A stretch of 64,000 nucleotides of DNA, from the NCBI RefSeq assembly GCF_025629245.1, contig NZ_JANZXN010000003.1, positions 1-64,000 on the forward strand. The letters run 5' to 3'. This DNA is from Natronobiforma cellulositropha. Its GTDB lineage: Archaea; Halobacteriota; Halobacteria; Halobacteriales; Natrialbaceae. Below are positions 17,847 through 29,445 of the stretch, piece after piece. Within the stretch, counting starts at the first letter, position 1, and each line of letters begins with the position of its first letter. The notes under the pieces were generated by a model. The model worked only from the letters and a program-made list of their open reading frames with translations, did no database searches and was not told where the DNA came from. A program made the position numbers and the translations under genes.

Positions 17847-19445
17847 TTACAGGCGTTCGAAGAGGGCGACCACGTCGTTGAAGCCCACACTGCCGCTGTC
17901 CGAGAAGTCGAAGGCGTCGACGTTCGACTGGACGACGTCGCCGTCGTGATGCTCGAAGAACTCGACGACGTCGTTGAAGCCGAGGGTGCCGTCGCCCGTA
18001 ATGTCCTCGTAGAGACCGTCACCCGTCAGGTCCTGGGCCGGGTTGCCGTCGCCGGTCACGTCGAGGTCGGACCCCTCACCGTCGCCGTTCTCGTCACCGT
18101 CGCCGTCGCCGTTCTCGTCACTGTCGTCCTCGTCGTCACCCGCTGGAATATCGTCGTCTCGCTTCTCTTTCAGGTAGTCTCTGAAGAACTCACCCTGGTA
18201 GTCGTCGCCGCCGAGGAGTTCCCACTCGTGGGTGCCGTCGTCGAAGTCGAACATCACCGGCTCCCAGAACGGGTCGAAACACCACGCCTGCCAGTGCATG
18301 CTGTCGTACTCTTCTAAGAAGTCCCGGAACTCCTCGCCGTGTTCGTCGGTCGTCCCGATGAGGAAGTCGGCGTTGTGGTCGTTGGTGTAGCCGAACTCCG
18401 AGAGGAACACCGGCACCTCCTCGGAGGCGTCGCCGAAGTAGGTCCCGAGCGGCCGGAGGTTCTCGTGGGTGTAGACGTGTGCCGCGTACGCCAGGTTCTC
18501 GCCCTCGAACTCGTGGTACGGTGCCCAGTAGGTCCACTGGGTCCACCGCGGCGACCCGATGATGATGACGTTCCGCTCGGCGTGCTCTCTGATCGTGTCC
18601 ACCCACGGCTGGGCAGCCTCGCGCCACTCGAGCCAGGTCTGCTCGCCATCGTCGTCGAGGACGTCCCGGTCGTCGTTCTGGCCCTGGCCCACGAACGGCC
18701 CGATGGGTTCGTTGTACACCTCGTAGAGGACGTGTGAGTCGTCGGCGAACTCCGGGGCGACCGTCTCCCAGAACATCCGGACCTCCTCGTCTAAGTCGGG
18801 GTCGGTAAACGGCAGGTTCTGCATCGTGTGGCGGTGGTAGTCGACGATACAGTAGACGCTACACTCGGCACAGAAGTCCACCGCCGGCCGGAGGTAGTGC
18901 TCGATGTACGCCTCGAGTTGCTCGCGCGTGAACTCGCCGGGTTCGACCTCGTCGACCGGCGAGTCCATGATCGATCCGTCGTCCGGGTCGACGTTCGCGA
19001 TGTCACCGGTCTGGACCGGAATGCGGATGATCCGCGAGTACCAGTCGCGCTCCGGGTCGGTCGCGTGCTCGATGTTCTGCCAGAGCGGCGAGCGCCACAA
19101 CAGCGACTCCGCGCGCGCCGGATCGGTGACGTTCACCCCGCGCAACACGACCTCGTTCCCCTCCGGGTCCCGGAGGAGGTTACCGTCACGCTCGAGCCAC
19201 GGCGTCGGAATTCCGCGGTCACCGATCTCGACCGAATCGCGCGGAATCTCGTCGTGGTGGGCGCTCACGCTCCCGGTCCCGACACCGAACGCCAGCGCGC
19301 CCGCGCCGACACCCGCTGCCCGCAGGAACTCACGCCGTGACGGGCCCGAGAGCGAGCGAGCGCGTTCTCGAACCCGCTCGAGCCCATCGCCTGCCGTTCG
19401 TACGTCTGTACTCCGTCGCTCTCGCCGCTCGTTCGTATTGCTCAT
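17847..19445 (-). CDS. GH5 cellulase with dockerin
   Basis: The 532-residue product starts MSNTNERR, with the Tat motif SRREFLRAAG about 36 residues in. The GH5 domain (about 75-420) has the acid/base in YNEPI and the nucleophile in LSEFGY. A Lys/Arg-rich stretch (YLKEKRDDD) leads into a Gly/Asp/Glu/Asn linker of about 30 residues and then a dockerin (DITGDGTLGFND, DFSDSGSVGFND). It has no CBM. Together with 6677-8179 and 21205-22734 it forms a paralog trio sharing the PLGTYFGD block. Predicted to hydrolyse beta-1,4-glucan. Confidence 0.9.
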   Translation of the reverse strand: MSNTNERRERRSTDVRTAGDGLERVRERARSLSGPSRREFLRAAGVGAGALAFGVGTGSVSAHHDEIPRDSVEIGDRGIPTPWLERDGNLLRDPEGNEVVLRGVNVTDPARAESLLWRSPLWQNIEHATDPERDWYSRIIRIPVQTGDIANVDPDDGSIMDSPVDEVEPGEFTREQLEAYIEHYLRPAVDFCAECSVYCIVDYHRHTMQNLPFTDPDLDEEVRMFWETVAPEFADDSHVLYEVYNEPIGPFVGQGQNDDRDVLDDDGEQTWLEWREAAQPWVDTIREHAERNVIIIGSPRWTQWTYWAPYHEFEGENLAYAAHVYTHENLRPLGTYFGDASEEVPVFLSEFGYTNDHNADFLIGTTDEHGEEFRDFLEEYDSMHWQAWCFDPFWEPVMFDFDDGTHEWELLGGDDYQGEFFRDYLKEKRDDDIPAGDDEDDSDENGDGDGDENGDGEGSDLDVTGDGNPAQDLTGDGLYEDITGDGTLGFNDVVEFFEHHDGDVVQSNVDAFDFSDSGSVGFNDVVALFERL

Positions 19446-19600
19446 GCTCGTGACTCGTGAACACGAGACGCCTCACCCATGACCCATCACTCGCGAGACG
19501 CTCGCTCCAGCATAAATTGAGCGTGATATTTCTTGAATCTATGGGTCTCGCGACGAGTCGCCGACACAGTCACGACGACGCGCCCCCACGCTCGAGCGCC

Positions 19601-21061
<1,461 letters not shown>

Positions 21062-21204
21062 CGATCAGCGATCGTCGTGGGTACTCGTCTCGAGCGACCA
21101 CCCCCGCCGGTGGGACACGGCCGAGACACCGTGGGAGCATCGCTCGGTCCTGTGCGTCTCGCCCCATCTCGACGTCCTCGAGCGGAGCGGGGTGCTCGAG
21201 CGGC

Positions 21205-22734
21205 TTACAGGCGTTCGAAGAGGGAGATCACGTCGGTGAAGCCCACGCTCCCGCTGTCGCTGAAGTCGAAGTACTCGACGTTACCCTGGACGACGTCGTT
21301 GTCGTGTTCTTCGAAGAACGTCACGACGTCGTTGAAGCCGAACTGGCCGTCGCCGGTGACGTCCTCGTAGCGCCCGTCGCCCGTCAGGTCCTGGGCGGGG
21401 TTGCCGTCGCCGGTGACGTCGAGTTCGGGTCCATCGCCGTCGCCGTTCTCGTCGTCTCCGCCGTCGCCGTCACCGTTCTCGTCGTCTCCGCCGTCACCGT
21501 TCCCGTCGTCTCCGCCGTCGCCGTTCCCACCGCCGACCGGCGGCGAGTCACTCGGCGCCTGCGGGAGGTCGTCGTCACGCCACTCCTCGAGGTGTTCCTG
21601 TACCCACTCACCCCACTCGTTTTTGATCTCGTAGTCACGAGAGAGCATCGAGGGCTCCCAGTCGAAGTCGAAACACCACGCCGTCCAGTGCATGCGGTCG
21701 TACTCCTCGTAGAGGTCGCTGAACTGCGCGCCGTGGACCTCGCGGGTGCCCTCGAGATACGGCTGTGGGCCGCCGAAGCCGAACTCGGTCATGAACACCG
21801 GCACCTCCTCGGAGGGCTCGCCGAAGTAGGTCCCGAGCGGCCGCATGTCCTCCTGGGTGTAGATGTGGGCGGCGTAGGCGAGGTTCTCGCCTTCGAACTC
21901 GTGGTGGGGTGCCCAGTAGGTCCACTGGCTCCACCGCGGCGAGCCGATGATGATCAGCGTATGTGGGGCGTGTTCGCGGATCAGGTCGACCCAGGGCTGG
22001 GCGGTCGCGCGCCACTCGAGCCAGGTCTCCTCGGCCTCCTCGCTCTCCATCTCGACGTCGACGCCCCACTCCTGGCCGGCGTAGGGTGTCGTCGGCTCGT
22101 TGTACATCTCGTAGATGACGTGTGACTGGTCGGCGTACCGGGGTGCGACGACCTCCCAGAACAGCCGGATCTCCTCGTCTAAGTCCGGGTCGTCCCAGTC
22201 CGGCCCTTCGGGGTAGTGGCGGTGGTAATCGAGGATGATGTACGCCCCGACCTCTTTACACTTCTCGACCGCCGAGTCGACGTGCGTCTCGAGATACTCG
22301 AGTAACTCCTCCTCGGTGAACGCCACCGGGTCGACCGCGCCGGCCCCGTGGTCGCCGATGTCCTGTGGCTGCATCGGCAGGCGAATAATCCGGGAGAACC
22401 AGGTCTCCTCGTCGGTCGCGAGTTCGATCTGGTCCTCGACGAAGAGTTTGTAGTACGGCGCGTCGTTGTTCGAGCGGGCCGGGTCGGGGATGTTCACCCC
22501 GCGGAGGACGACCTCGTTGCCCTCCGGATCCTTGAGCAGGTTCCCCTCGCGGTGGAGCCACGGCGTCGGCATGTTCGCCTCGGCGGCGGCCGTCCCGGTT
22601 CCAGCGGCCGAAAGCCCGCCGACCAGCGCCGCCCCGCCCGCGGCCTTCAGCACGCTCCGGCGGTCCCAGCCACCGCTCGCACCCTCGTTCTCGCGTCGGT
22701 TCCGTTCGTCCGTCTCGTGTGTAAACTCGACCAT
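21205..22734 (-). CDS. GH5 cellulase with dockerin
   Basis: The start at 22734 (MVEFTHETDE) puts the Tat signal DRRSVLKAAGG about 24 residues in; an ORF extends ten codons further. The GH5 domain (about 55-400) carries the acid/base in YNEPT and the nucleophile in MTEFGF. A low-complexity linker of repeated GDGGDDENGDG units precedes the dockerin (DVTGDGQFGFND, DFSDSGSVGFTD). Closest paralog is 6677-8179. It has no CBM. Confidence 0.9.
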   Translation of the reverse strand: MVEFTHETDERNRRENEGASGGWDRRSVLKAAGGAALVGGLSAAGTGTAAAEANMPTPWLHREGNLLKDPEGNEVVLRGVNIPDPARSNNDAPYYKLFVEDQIELATDEETWFSRIIRLPMQPQDIGDHGAGAVDPVAFTEEELLEYLETHVDSAVEKCKEVGAYIILDYHRHYPEGPDWDDPDLDEEIRLFWEVVAPRYADQSHVIYEMYNEPTTPYAGQEWGVDVEMESEEAEETWLEWRATAQPWVDLIREHAPHTLIIIGSPRWSQWTYWAPHHEFEGENLAYAAHIYTQEDMRPLGTYFGEPSEEVPVFMTEFGFGGPQPYLEGTREVHGAQFSDLYEEYDRMHWTAWCFDFDWEPSMLSRDYEIKNEWGEWVQEHLEEWRDDDLPQAPSDSPPVGGGNGDGGDDGNGDGGDDENGDGDGGDDENGDGDGPELDVTGDGNPAQDLTGDGRYEDVTGDGQFGFNDVVTFFEEHDNDVVQGNVEYFDFSDSGSVGFTDVISLFERL

Positions 22735-22889
22735 TGTTGCTGTGCGTCCGCGCACCCTCCGCATTGTGTTCGTACTCCCTACGAGTACAATACAGTAATA
22801 ACTGTCCTACAAGAAAGTAAGAGTTCTGGTGTGGTGGTCCGCTCGAGTCGCCGTCGAATCAGCCAGCCAGAAGTGTGTCGCAGACGCCG

Positions 22890-24632
22890 TCAGAGCCGCT
22901 CGAAGAGGGCGATCACGTCGTCGAAGCCGACCCGACCGTTGTCGCTGAAGTCGAAGAACGAGGGATTGTTCTGGACGGCGTCGCTCTCGAGGTTCTCGAA
23001 GAACACCGTCACGTCGTTGAAGCCGAGATCACCACTGCCGGTGACGTCCTCGTAGAGACCGTCGCCCGTCAGATCCCGAGGTGGGGCGTCGCTCTCACCG
23101 ATCACCGGGAGGTCGGCCGTCACGTCGGGGTGGTCGTGGTGGCGCGCCTCGAGGTACTCGTACCACCACTGCCCCGGCGTCGAGTCAGAGAGGTAGTCCA
23201 TCCAGTGTGGGTGTGAGACGGCATCGCCCGGAATCCCCTCCGGGACGTCCTCGAAGAACATCGGGAGCCAGTTGTCGTCGAACGTGGTCGCGACCGGGTG
23301 GACGGGGTGGTCGTCGAAGAACGCCTCGAACTCCGGGGCGAACTCCTCGGTCGTCCCCTCGAGCCAGACGTGGTCTTCGCCCTCCCACTCGACGTCTTCA
23401 CTCCAGCCGAACTCGGTGACCAGGACCGGCACCTCGGCCGCGGGCTCGCCGAGATAGGTCTCGAGCGGCCGGATATCCTCCTGGGTGAACGCGTGTGACG
23501 CGTAGGCGAGGTTCTCGCCTTCGAACTCGTTTTCCGGGACCCAGTAGGTGTACTGGTTCCACTGGGGAGCACCGATGACGACGACGCTCTCGGGGGCGTG
23601 CTCGCGGACCGTGTCGACCCACGGCTGGGCGCGGTCGACCCAGAGATCCCAGTACGGCTTCGCGTTCGGCCCGTCGATGCTGCGGTCGGGGCGGTCGGGA
23701 CCGATCTCGAACGATGGGTAGGTGGGCGACCCCCAGTTGCCCGCGTGCGGTCCGGTCGGCGCGCTGTACAGTTCGAAGAGGACGTGTGGCTCGCCGCCGT
23801 AGCGGTCGGCGACCGTCTCCCAGAAGAGTCGAACCTCCGCGTCGAGGGCGTTCGTGATCTCGGCCGGTTCGGTGTAGGGTGCCTCCTCGCCGTAGTAGCG
23901 CTCGAACTCCTGTTCTTCGGCGAGCGCGAGGAGATCGTCGACCTGGTCCTCGCCGTGCCAGAGCACGCCGCGCTCACCACACACCTCCGGATACCGCCAG
24001 TCGTCGTCGGAATCCGCCCCACACTCCCAGCGGTTCCGTGACCAGTCGAACCCCTGGTGTTCGGCCTGGTGAGAGACCGGGTGGTCGCGCTGGTAGGTGA
24101 GTAAGACGTACGCCCCGCGCTCGGCACACAGCGAGACGAGCGGGTCGACGAAACTCTCGAGGTAGTACTCGAGGTCGTCGCCGTCGAACTGCCCCGGCAG
24201 GAGCGGGCCGCGCCCGTCGCCGTGGGGGATCTCACCCGGCCCTCGGGCAGCGACGAACTCCGGGCGCATCGGCACCCGGATCAGCCGGTTGTACCAGCCC
24301 TCGCTCGTCCGGGTGGCGAGGTCGACCGCTTCCGTTGCGGTGTGTGACGACCAGCTCCCGTAGGTGCTTCCCGGGTCGGCGATGCTCACGCCCCGCAGGG
24401 TGATCGGACGGCCCTCCGGGTCGACGAGGAGGTTGCCCTCGCGCTCGAGGCGCGGCGTCGGGATGAGTCCATCCCCGCCCGCACTCGCACCCGCGAGGGC
24501 GGGAACGCCGCCACCGGCGACGACGGCACCCGTCAGCGCCGCCGACGCCAGAAACCGCCGTCTGGTCGTCGCGCTCGCTCGCCGGTGGCTCGTCCGTGCG
24601 GTACGTCCGTCGGTGGGTTGGTGGCTCGTCAT
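22890..24632 (-). CDS. GH5-like protein lacking the catalytic acid/base, with dockerin (predicted pseudoenzyme)
   Basis: The 580-residue product has a Tat signal (RRRFLASAAL) and follows the 3863-5788 GH5 enzyme along its length, including the PEVCGER...WHGEDQVDD insertion. At the acid/base position, however, it reads LYSAPTG instead of YNEPT: Asn-Glu is replaced by Ser290-Ala291 (codons agc gcg). The conserved DYHRHYP segment has become TYQRDHP. The nucleophile strand VTEFGW is kept and the frame is open, so this is not an ordinary decayed gene. The dockerin (DVTGSGDLGFND, DFSDNGRVGFDD) is intact. It may serve as a non-catalytic glucan-binding or structural subunit; no hydrolytic activity by the usual GH5 retaining mechanism is expected. 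Confidence 0.88.
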   Translation of the reverse strand: MTSHQPTDGRTARTSHRRASATTRRRFLASAALTGAVVAGGGVPALAGASAGGDGLIPTPRLEREGNLLVDPEGRPITLRGVSIADPGSTYGSWSSHTATEAVDLATRTSEGWYNRLIRVPMRPEFVAARGPGEIPHGDGRGPLLPGQFDGDDLEYYLESFVDPLVSLCAERGAYVLLTYQRDHPVSHQAEHQGFDWSRNRWECGADSDDDWRYPEVCGERGVLWHGEDQVDDLLALAEEQEFERYYGEEAPYTEPAEITNALDAEVRLFWETVADRYGGEPHVLFELYSAPTGPHAGNWGSPTYPSFEIGPDRPDRSIDGPNAKPYWDLWVDRAQPWVDTVREHAPESVVVIGAPQWNQYTYWVPENEFEGENLAYASHAFTQEDIRPLETYLGEPAAEVPVLVTEFGWSEDVEWEGEDHVWLEGTTEEFAPEFEAFFDDHPVHPVATTFDDNWLPMFFEDVPEGIPGDAVSHPHWMDYLSDSTPGQWWYEYLEARHHDHPDVTADLPVIGESDAPPRDLTGDGLYEDVTGSGDLGFNDVTVFFENLESDAVQNNPSFFDFSDNGRVGFDDVIALFERL

Positions 24633-24638
24633 AGGTGT

Positions 24639-24651
24639 CTCACACTACTGG
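24639..24651 (-). promoter_or_regulatory. 13-bp element shared with the GH81 gene upstream region
   Basis: ctcacactactgg lies 7 bp upstream of the start codon at 24632 and occurs identically at 29512-29524, 67 bp upstream of the GH81 start. It could be a shared operator or chance. Confidence 0.25.
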
Positions 24652-24780
24652 TTCGTCGACGGACAGCCGTCCGCGACCGGTAGTAGCTGTCAGTACAACG
24701 TCTTTTAATAAATACTATTCGGAGTCGGCAGTAGGAAAATAAGACGAGGGACGCTGGAGCGCTCAGTGCGCCCCGAAGCG

Positions 24781-26727
24781 TCACAGCCGTTCGAAGAGGG
24801 CGACCACGTCGGTGAAGCCGACCTGGCCGTTCCCGCTGAAGTCGAAGGACGCGACGTTGTCCTGAACGACCGCGCCGTCGTGTTCCTCGAAGAACGTCAC
24901 CACGTCGTTGAACCCGAGTTGGCCGTCACCCGTAATGTCCTCGTAGAGCCCGTCGCCCGTCAGGTCCTGGGCGGGATTGCCGTCACCAGTGACGTCGAGG
25001 TCGGCCGGGTCGCCGCCGCTTCCGTTCTCGTCGCCGTCACCGTTCTCACCCTCGTCGCTCTCGACGCCCGTGCCCACGATTTCGACGAACGACCAGGCGT
25101 AGCCGGACTCGAAGCGGGGTTCGTCGTCGTCGGTGTACCACTGCGCCTCCCAGACGATGCCGTCGTGGACGACCCGGTCACCGTCCTCGTAGACGTCGCC
25201 GGAGACCCACTCGGGGTAGCCGACGTTCGTCTCGTCGACCGTCGTTGCGCTCGTCGTCGTCAGGTCGGTCTCCTCGCCGCCAGCGCCGACGGCCGCAACG
25301 CCGACCTCGTACTCGAGTCCACCCTCGAGTCCGCCGACCGTCGCAGCCGTCTCCGCGGTGGTCTCGACGGCGTCGCCATCGAGGGAGACGACGTACTCGC
25401 TGGCTTCGCTCACCCGGCTCCACTCGACGGCGATGGCGTCCGCGCCCGTCTCGACGACGACGCTCGAGGGCGGGTGCAACGGCGCGCCGCCGAGGGCCTC
25501 GCTCTTCGCGCGGGCCGCCTCGCGGTAGACGTCGAGGACGTCGCCCGACTCGTCCTGATAGACCTGAAACCCATCGTGGTCTTCGGTTCCGTCGACGACG
25601 ATCTGCCAGATCATCGCCGCGTTGGCGTTGGAGGCGTCGAGCGCCTCGTACCACTCGGCGAGCACCTCGTGGCGCGTCTCGAGACCGCTGGTGGCGTTGA
25701 CGTTGAACTCGCCGCAGTAGCCGGGCATGCCGAGTGTCTCGTGGGCGTCGCGGATGTGCTCGGTGATCCAGACCGTGCCGTACTCGTGGGGGAAGTCCCA
25801 GTGGTAGGGGTAGAGGTGGAACGAGGCCGCATCGATGGTGTCGATATCGTGGTGGCGGAGGAAGTCCTGGCCAGTCCACTCGTTCTCGAACCAGTGGCTC
25901 GAGCCCTCGCGCGTGTAAAAGCCCTCCATCCCCGTCGAGACGAGGTGGTTCGGATCGATCTCTTTGATGAACGCGGACATCTCGGCGATCCAGTCTTCGA
26001 GAATCGAGGCGCGCTCCTCGTAGCCGGGGTCTTCGTCGCCGAAGCCGTCCCCCTCGAGACGCGGTTCGTTACAGAGTTCCCACATGGCGATCGTCGGATC
26101 CTCGCGGTACTCGAGGCCCGTGACGGTGTTCTCGCGGGTCAAGACCTCCTCGACGTGCCAGCGGTAGAGGTCCTTCGCGTCCTCGTCGACGTAGAAGTCG
26201 CCGTGGTGATCCGCCCCGTCGATCCACTCGATGTACTGGGGGATGCCGCCGTTGTGGTCCCAGTTGTCCGCGAGGATCAGAACCAGCCTGATGCCGTGGT
26301 CGGCCGCCCGCGCGACGAGGTAATCGAGCGTCCGAAAGCCCTCCTCGGCGTGAACGTACGGCTCCGGAATGTAACAGCCCGCACTCCCACCCTCGCAGGT
26401 GACGAACGTCCGCAGGAAGGTGATCCCCATCTCCTCGAACAGCGCGAGGTTCTCGTCGATGTACTCTTCGGTACCCCGGTAGGCGTCGACGATCCAGAAG
26501 TTGTTCGCGCCGTGGAAGTAGATCGGCTCACCGTCGACGACGAAGTCGGTACCCTCGACCTCGACGAACGCCGTCGGGTCGCCCGCCGCACGCACGCTCG
26601 AGGCACCGGCCGTCCCGAGAAGCGACCCGGCACCGACCGCCCCCAGGAATGTGCGACGGCTGATCCCCGCGTCTCGAGGCTGGTCGTCGATCTGTGCGCG
26701 TCGGTCGGGTGCTGGGTAGCGTGTCAT
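24781..26727 (-). CDS. GH5 (mannanase-type) with FnIII, CBM5/12-like module and dockerin
   Basis: The 648-residue product has a Tat signal (SRRTFLGAVG). The catalytic domain (about 35-415) is of the GH5_7 endo-beta-mannanase kind: it opens FVEVEGTDFVVDGEP, has the acid/base in WELCNEPRLEG and the nucleophile in YCGEFNVN, unlike the cellulase-type GH5s here. An FnIII-like module (about 430-505), a CBM5/12-like repeat (about 512-555: YEDGDRVVHDGIVWEA), an acidic linker and a dockerin (DITGDGQLGFND, DFSGNGQVGFTD) follow. Mannan is the likely substrate from motif similarity only. It is one of the few docked enzymes with its own CBM. Confidence 0.87.
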   Translation of the reverse strand: MTRYPAPDRRAQIDDQPRDAGISRRTFLGAVGAGSLLGTAGASSVRAAGDPTAFVEVEGTDFVVDGEPIYFHGANNFWIVDAYRGTEEYIDENLALFEEMGITFLRTFVTCEGGSAGCYIPEPYVHAEEGFRTLDYLVARAADHGIRLVLILADNWDHNGGIPQYIEWIDGADHHGDFYVDEDAKDLYRWHVEEVLTRENTVTGLEYREDPTIAMWELCNEPRLEGDGFGDEDPGYEERASILEDWIAEMSAFIKEIDPNHLVSTGMEGFYTREGSSHWFENEWTGQDFLRHHDIDTIDAASFHLYPYHWDFPHEYGTVWITEHIRDAHETLGMPGYCGEFNVNATSGLETRHEVLAEWYEALDASNANAAMIWQIVVDGTEDHDGFQVYQDESGDVLDVYREAARAKSEALGGAPLHPPSSVVVETGADAIAVEWSRVSEASEYVVSLDGDAVETTAETAATVGGLEGGLEYEVGVAAVGAGGEETDLTTTSATTVDETNVGYPEWVSGDVYEDGDRVVHDGIVWEAQWYTDDDEPRFESGYAWSFVEIVGTGVESDEGENGDGDENGSGGDPADLDVTGDGNPAQDLTGDGLYEDITGDGQLGFNDVVTFFEEHDGAVVQDNVASFDFSGNGQVGFTDVVALFERL

Positions 26728-26922
26728 GGCTCGAGTGGTCTGTGACCGTCCGCGGCGTACGGTCGACGTACTGACCGTGCTACGCAGCCGTCAGGCAAAA
26801 AGTTACGTTTTTCATCGTGAAGTAATGGTGGCGTGTGGGGCCGCTCGAGCAGCCACGGCGGGCCGGTTCGAGACGGCAGACCCACGAACACCCCTGAGCA
26901 GAGGCCAGCGACCGCGAGTGCC

Positions 26923-29445
26923 TTACAGCCGGCCGAAGAGGGCGATCACGTCGTCGAAGCCCACCCGGCCGTTACCGCTGAAATCGAAGTGGGCGGGGTT
27001 CTCGGTGATCGTCGGGTGGTCGAGGTGGTCGAAGAAGGTGACCACGTCGTTGAACCCGAGCTGGCCGTCACCGGTGACGTCCTCGTAGCGCCCGTCGCCC
27101 GTCAGGTCCTGGGGCGTGTAGCCGTTCAACTCGAGGTCGGGAGCCGCGTCACGGGTCGTCTCGAGGGTGTGGGGTGGGACCGAGAGGGTCGTCCCGTCGG
27201 AGAAGGTGACGGTGGTCTCGCTCCCGCTGGCGTTGTAGGCGGCGTAGGTACGCTCGCCGCCGTCGGTGAAGACGGCGTACAGTGGCGTGTCGGCGGTCAC
27301 CGACGGGTCGGGTGAGCCGAGTTGGTCGAGCGTCGAGAGCCAGAAGTAGGTGTGGGCGCGCTCCTGGGCGGCCTCGGGTTCGTAATCGTCTTTGCGAGCC
27401 TCGAAGCGCGCGAGGGCGTCGGTGCTGTCGGAGAACGCCCGGTACATCCAGTGGACGTCCGGCCAGTACTCGAAGCTGTCGCCGGTTTCGTTGAGCGCGA
27501 CGAGCTGGTCGAAGGTGTCGGCGGCGAGGTCGGGGTCCCGGCCGAGGTGGAGCGAGTAGCCCGACAGCGGCAGCATGTTGATGCCGAAGATGGCCTCGGT
27601 GTCGGTCGTCCACCAGGTCGAGAAAGCGTAGCCGTTGCCCCAGACGATGCCCGCGAAGTCGGCTGCCCACTCCTCGGGGTGATTCTCGTCGTCGCGGTCG
27701 AACCAGTACTCCTCGACGGCGCGGACGTGCGTCGCGTAGAGGTAGATGCCGAAGTCGCGGATCTCCTCGTCGCCGGTGTACTCGCCCCACTCGATCAGCG
27801 CCGCGTAGGCCATCAGCGCCTCCGAGGAGGACTCCTGGTTGTTCCCGAGGGCGAACCCGGCCGAGCCGTGCGCCCAGGCGTGGCCCGCGTAGACGCTGAA
27901 GTTGCGGCTGAAGGGGTAGCGCTCGTCGTCACGGCGCGGGTTGGCGTAGTCGCGGATCAGCTCCTCGACCATCGGTCCCCACTCGTCGGCCCAGTCGGGG
28001 TCGTGGCGCGCGAGTCGCGCGGCCGCCCAGACGTAGTGGCCGAAGTGGAAGTGGTGGTCGTTGAGTTCGGAGACCGAGCCGTGGCTCGCGGGCACCCCCT
28101 GGAGGACGCCCAGCGAATCGTCGTAGTAGAAGGTCGCCTCCGCACTCGGCGTGAACCACGCCTCGAGCCCCTCGCGGACGCTCTCGAGGAGGGCGTCGCG
28201 GACCGACTCCGTGCCGACCTGGTCGGCGACGGCGGCCGTCTTCGCCAGCCGACTCGCCACGTCCTTGCCGAACCAGTAGGTATCCTGCTCGATGCCGCCT
28301 GCGATGGCGGTATCGACCGCCGCGAGGTAGCCCGCGAGTTGGTCCTCGTCGTAGCCGCCGACGTCCGGCAGGAAGGGGAGCAGTCCGCCGTAGTCGTAGC
28401 TCACGGTGAACGACGCGCCCTCGAGCAGGCGCAGTTCGCCGCGTGCGGAGGGATAGGTCGCCTCGAGCAGGTCGCTCTCGGCGGCGAGGTACTTCCACTG
28501 GTGGGGGTAGAGCGCGCTGAGTGTCCCATCGGCGTCGCCGCCGTCGACGGTCTCGGTGTGAAAGCTCGAGGTGACCGTCGAGACCGCCCGGTCGTACGCC
28601 CACTCGACGCGGGTGTCGGTGATCCGATTCTGAGCGTAGCGTGCGAAGCGCTCGAGGTGGCTCTCGCTCGCCGCGGGCAACACGGCGACGGTACAGGCGT
28701 CCGCGTAGGTGGTGATCGTCGCCGAGCCGAGACCGTCCCAGGACGCTCCGTCGGGGGCGAACAGGCCGTAGGCCGTCTCACCGACGGAGACGCCGAGGGT
28801 ACCCTCGCGCTCGGCCCAGACCTCGGGCGTCGCGTCGAAGGCGAGTTCGCCACCGCCGCCCCCACCCTCGAACTCGAAGAAGGCGAACGGCGAGCCCTGT
28901 GCGATGGTCGCCCGGAGCGTCGCCGGGCCGCCCTCGTCCCAGCAGACGCGCGCCGACCAGTCGCCGTGGTCGTCGAGGGCGACCGCCTCGAAGTCCGACG
29001 CGCCCGCGTGGCCGACCGTCAGGTCGAGTCCAGCGTCCATCGAGGCGTCACCGACCAGGTCGCCGTGGTCGAAGCCCGAAGTCCACGTCGTCGGGTGGCC
29101 GACGCGCAGCCCCTCGGGACGGGTCTGGAAGCTCAGCGGGTGGGCGAAGATCACCACCTCGTCGGTGAAGCCCTCGAGCGGAATCGCCGAGTACCAGTCG
29201 TTCGTCGGGACGGGCCGGTCGCCGAACGCCACCGTCGTGTGGCGGCCGTAGTCGTGGGTCTCGGCTCCCGGCGGCGGGCCGTCGTGGTAGCCACCGCTCC
29301 CGGCCGAAACCGTCGCGGCGACCGTCTCGCTCGCGCCCGCCCCCGCCGCGAGACAGGCGAGGAGGGTACAGTACGCCCGCCTCGAGTACGCGCCGAATTC
29401 GTCTTCCGCTGTACGCCTCGCCAGGTCTGTATCGTCTTCGCTCAT
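26923..29445 (-). CDS. GH81 endo-beta-1,3-glucanase with dockerin
   Basis: The 840-residue product has a weak signal (YSRRAYCTLLACLAAGAG). GH81 hallmarks run through residues about 45-720: PTNDWYSAI near the start, YDYGGLLPFLP, the LNDHHFHFGHYVWAAA catalytic segment and GNNQESSSEA. A beta-rich tail leads to a dockerin (DVTGDGQLGFND, DFSGNGRVGFDD). It has FFDHLDHP where most others read FFEEH. GH81 enzymes cut beta-1,3-glucan (laminarin, curdlan, fungal wall glucan), so the complex would extend to algal or fungal polymers. Confidence 0.92.
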   Translation of the reverse strand: MSEDDTDLARRTAEDEFGAYSRRAYCTLLACLAAGAGASETVAATVSAGSGGYHDGPPPGAETHDYGRHTTVAFGDRPVPTNDWYSAIPLEGFTDEVVIFAHPLSFQTRPEGLRVGHPTTWTSGFDHGDLVGDASMDAGLDLTVGHAGASDFEAVALDDHGDWSARVCWDEGGPATLRATIAQGSPFAFFEFEGGGGGGELAFDATPEVWAEREGTLGVSVGETAYGLFAPDGASWDGLGSATITTYADACTVAVLPAASESHLERFARYAQNRITDTRVEWAYDRAVSTVTSSFHTETVDGGDADGTLSALYPHQWKYLAAESDLLEATYPSARGELRLLEGASFTVSYDYGGLLPFLPDVGGYDEDQLAGYLAAVDTAIAGGIEQDTYWFGKDVASRLAKTAAVADQVGTESVRDALLESVREGLEAWFTPSAEATFYYDDSLGVLQGVPASHGSVSELNDHHFHFGHYVWAAARLARHDPDWADEWGPMVEELIRDYANPRRDDERYPFSRNFSVYAGHAWAHGSAGFALGNNQESSSEALMAYAALIEWGEYTGDEEIRDFGIYLYATHVRAVEEYWFDRDDENHPEEWAADFAGIVWGNGYAFSTWWTTDTEAIFGINMLPLSGYSLHLGRDPDLAADTFDQLVALNETGDSFEYWPDVHWMYRAFSDSTDALARFEARKDDYEPEAAQERAHTYFWLSTLDQLGSPDPSVTADTPLYAVFTDGGERTYAAYNASGSETTVTFSDGTTLSVPPHTLETTRDAAPDLELNGYTPQDLTGDGRYEDVTGDGQLGFNDVVTFFDHLDHPTITENPAHFDFSGNGRVGFDDVIALFGRL

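Noticed and set aside
22890-24632. Frameshift or sequencing error as the cause of the lost catalytic Glu
   Set aside because: The frame is continuous with conserved residues on both sides, and two adjacent codons are cleanly substituted, with a second altered active-site segment elsewhere.
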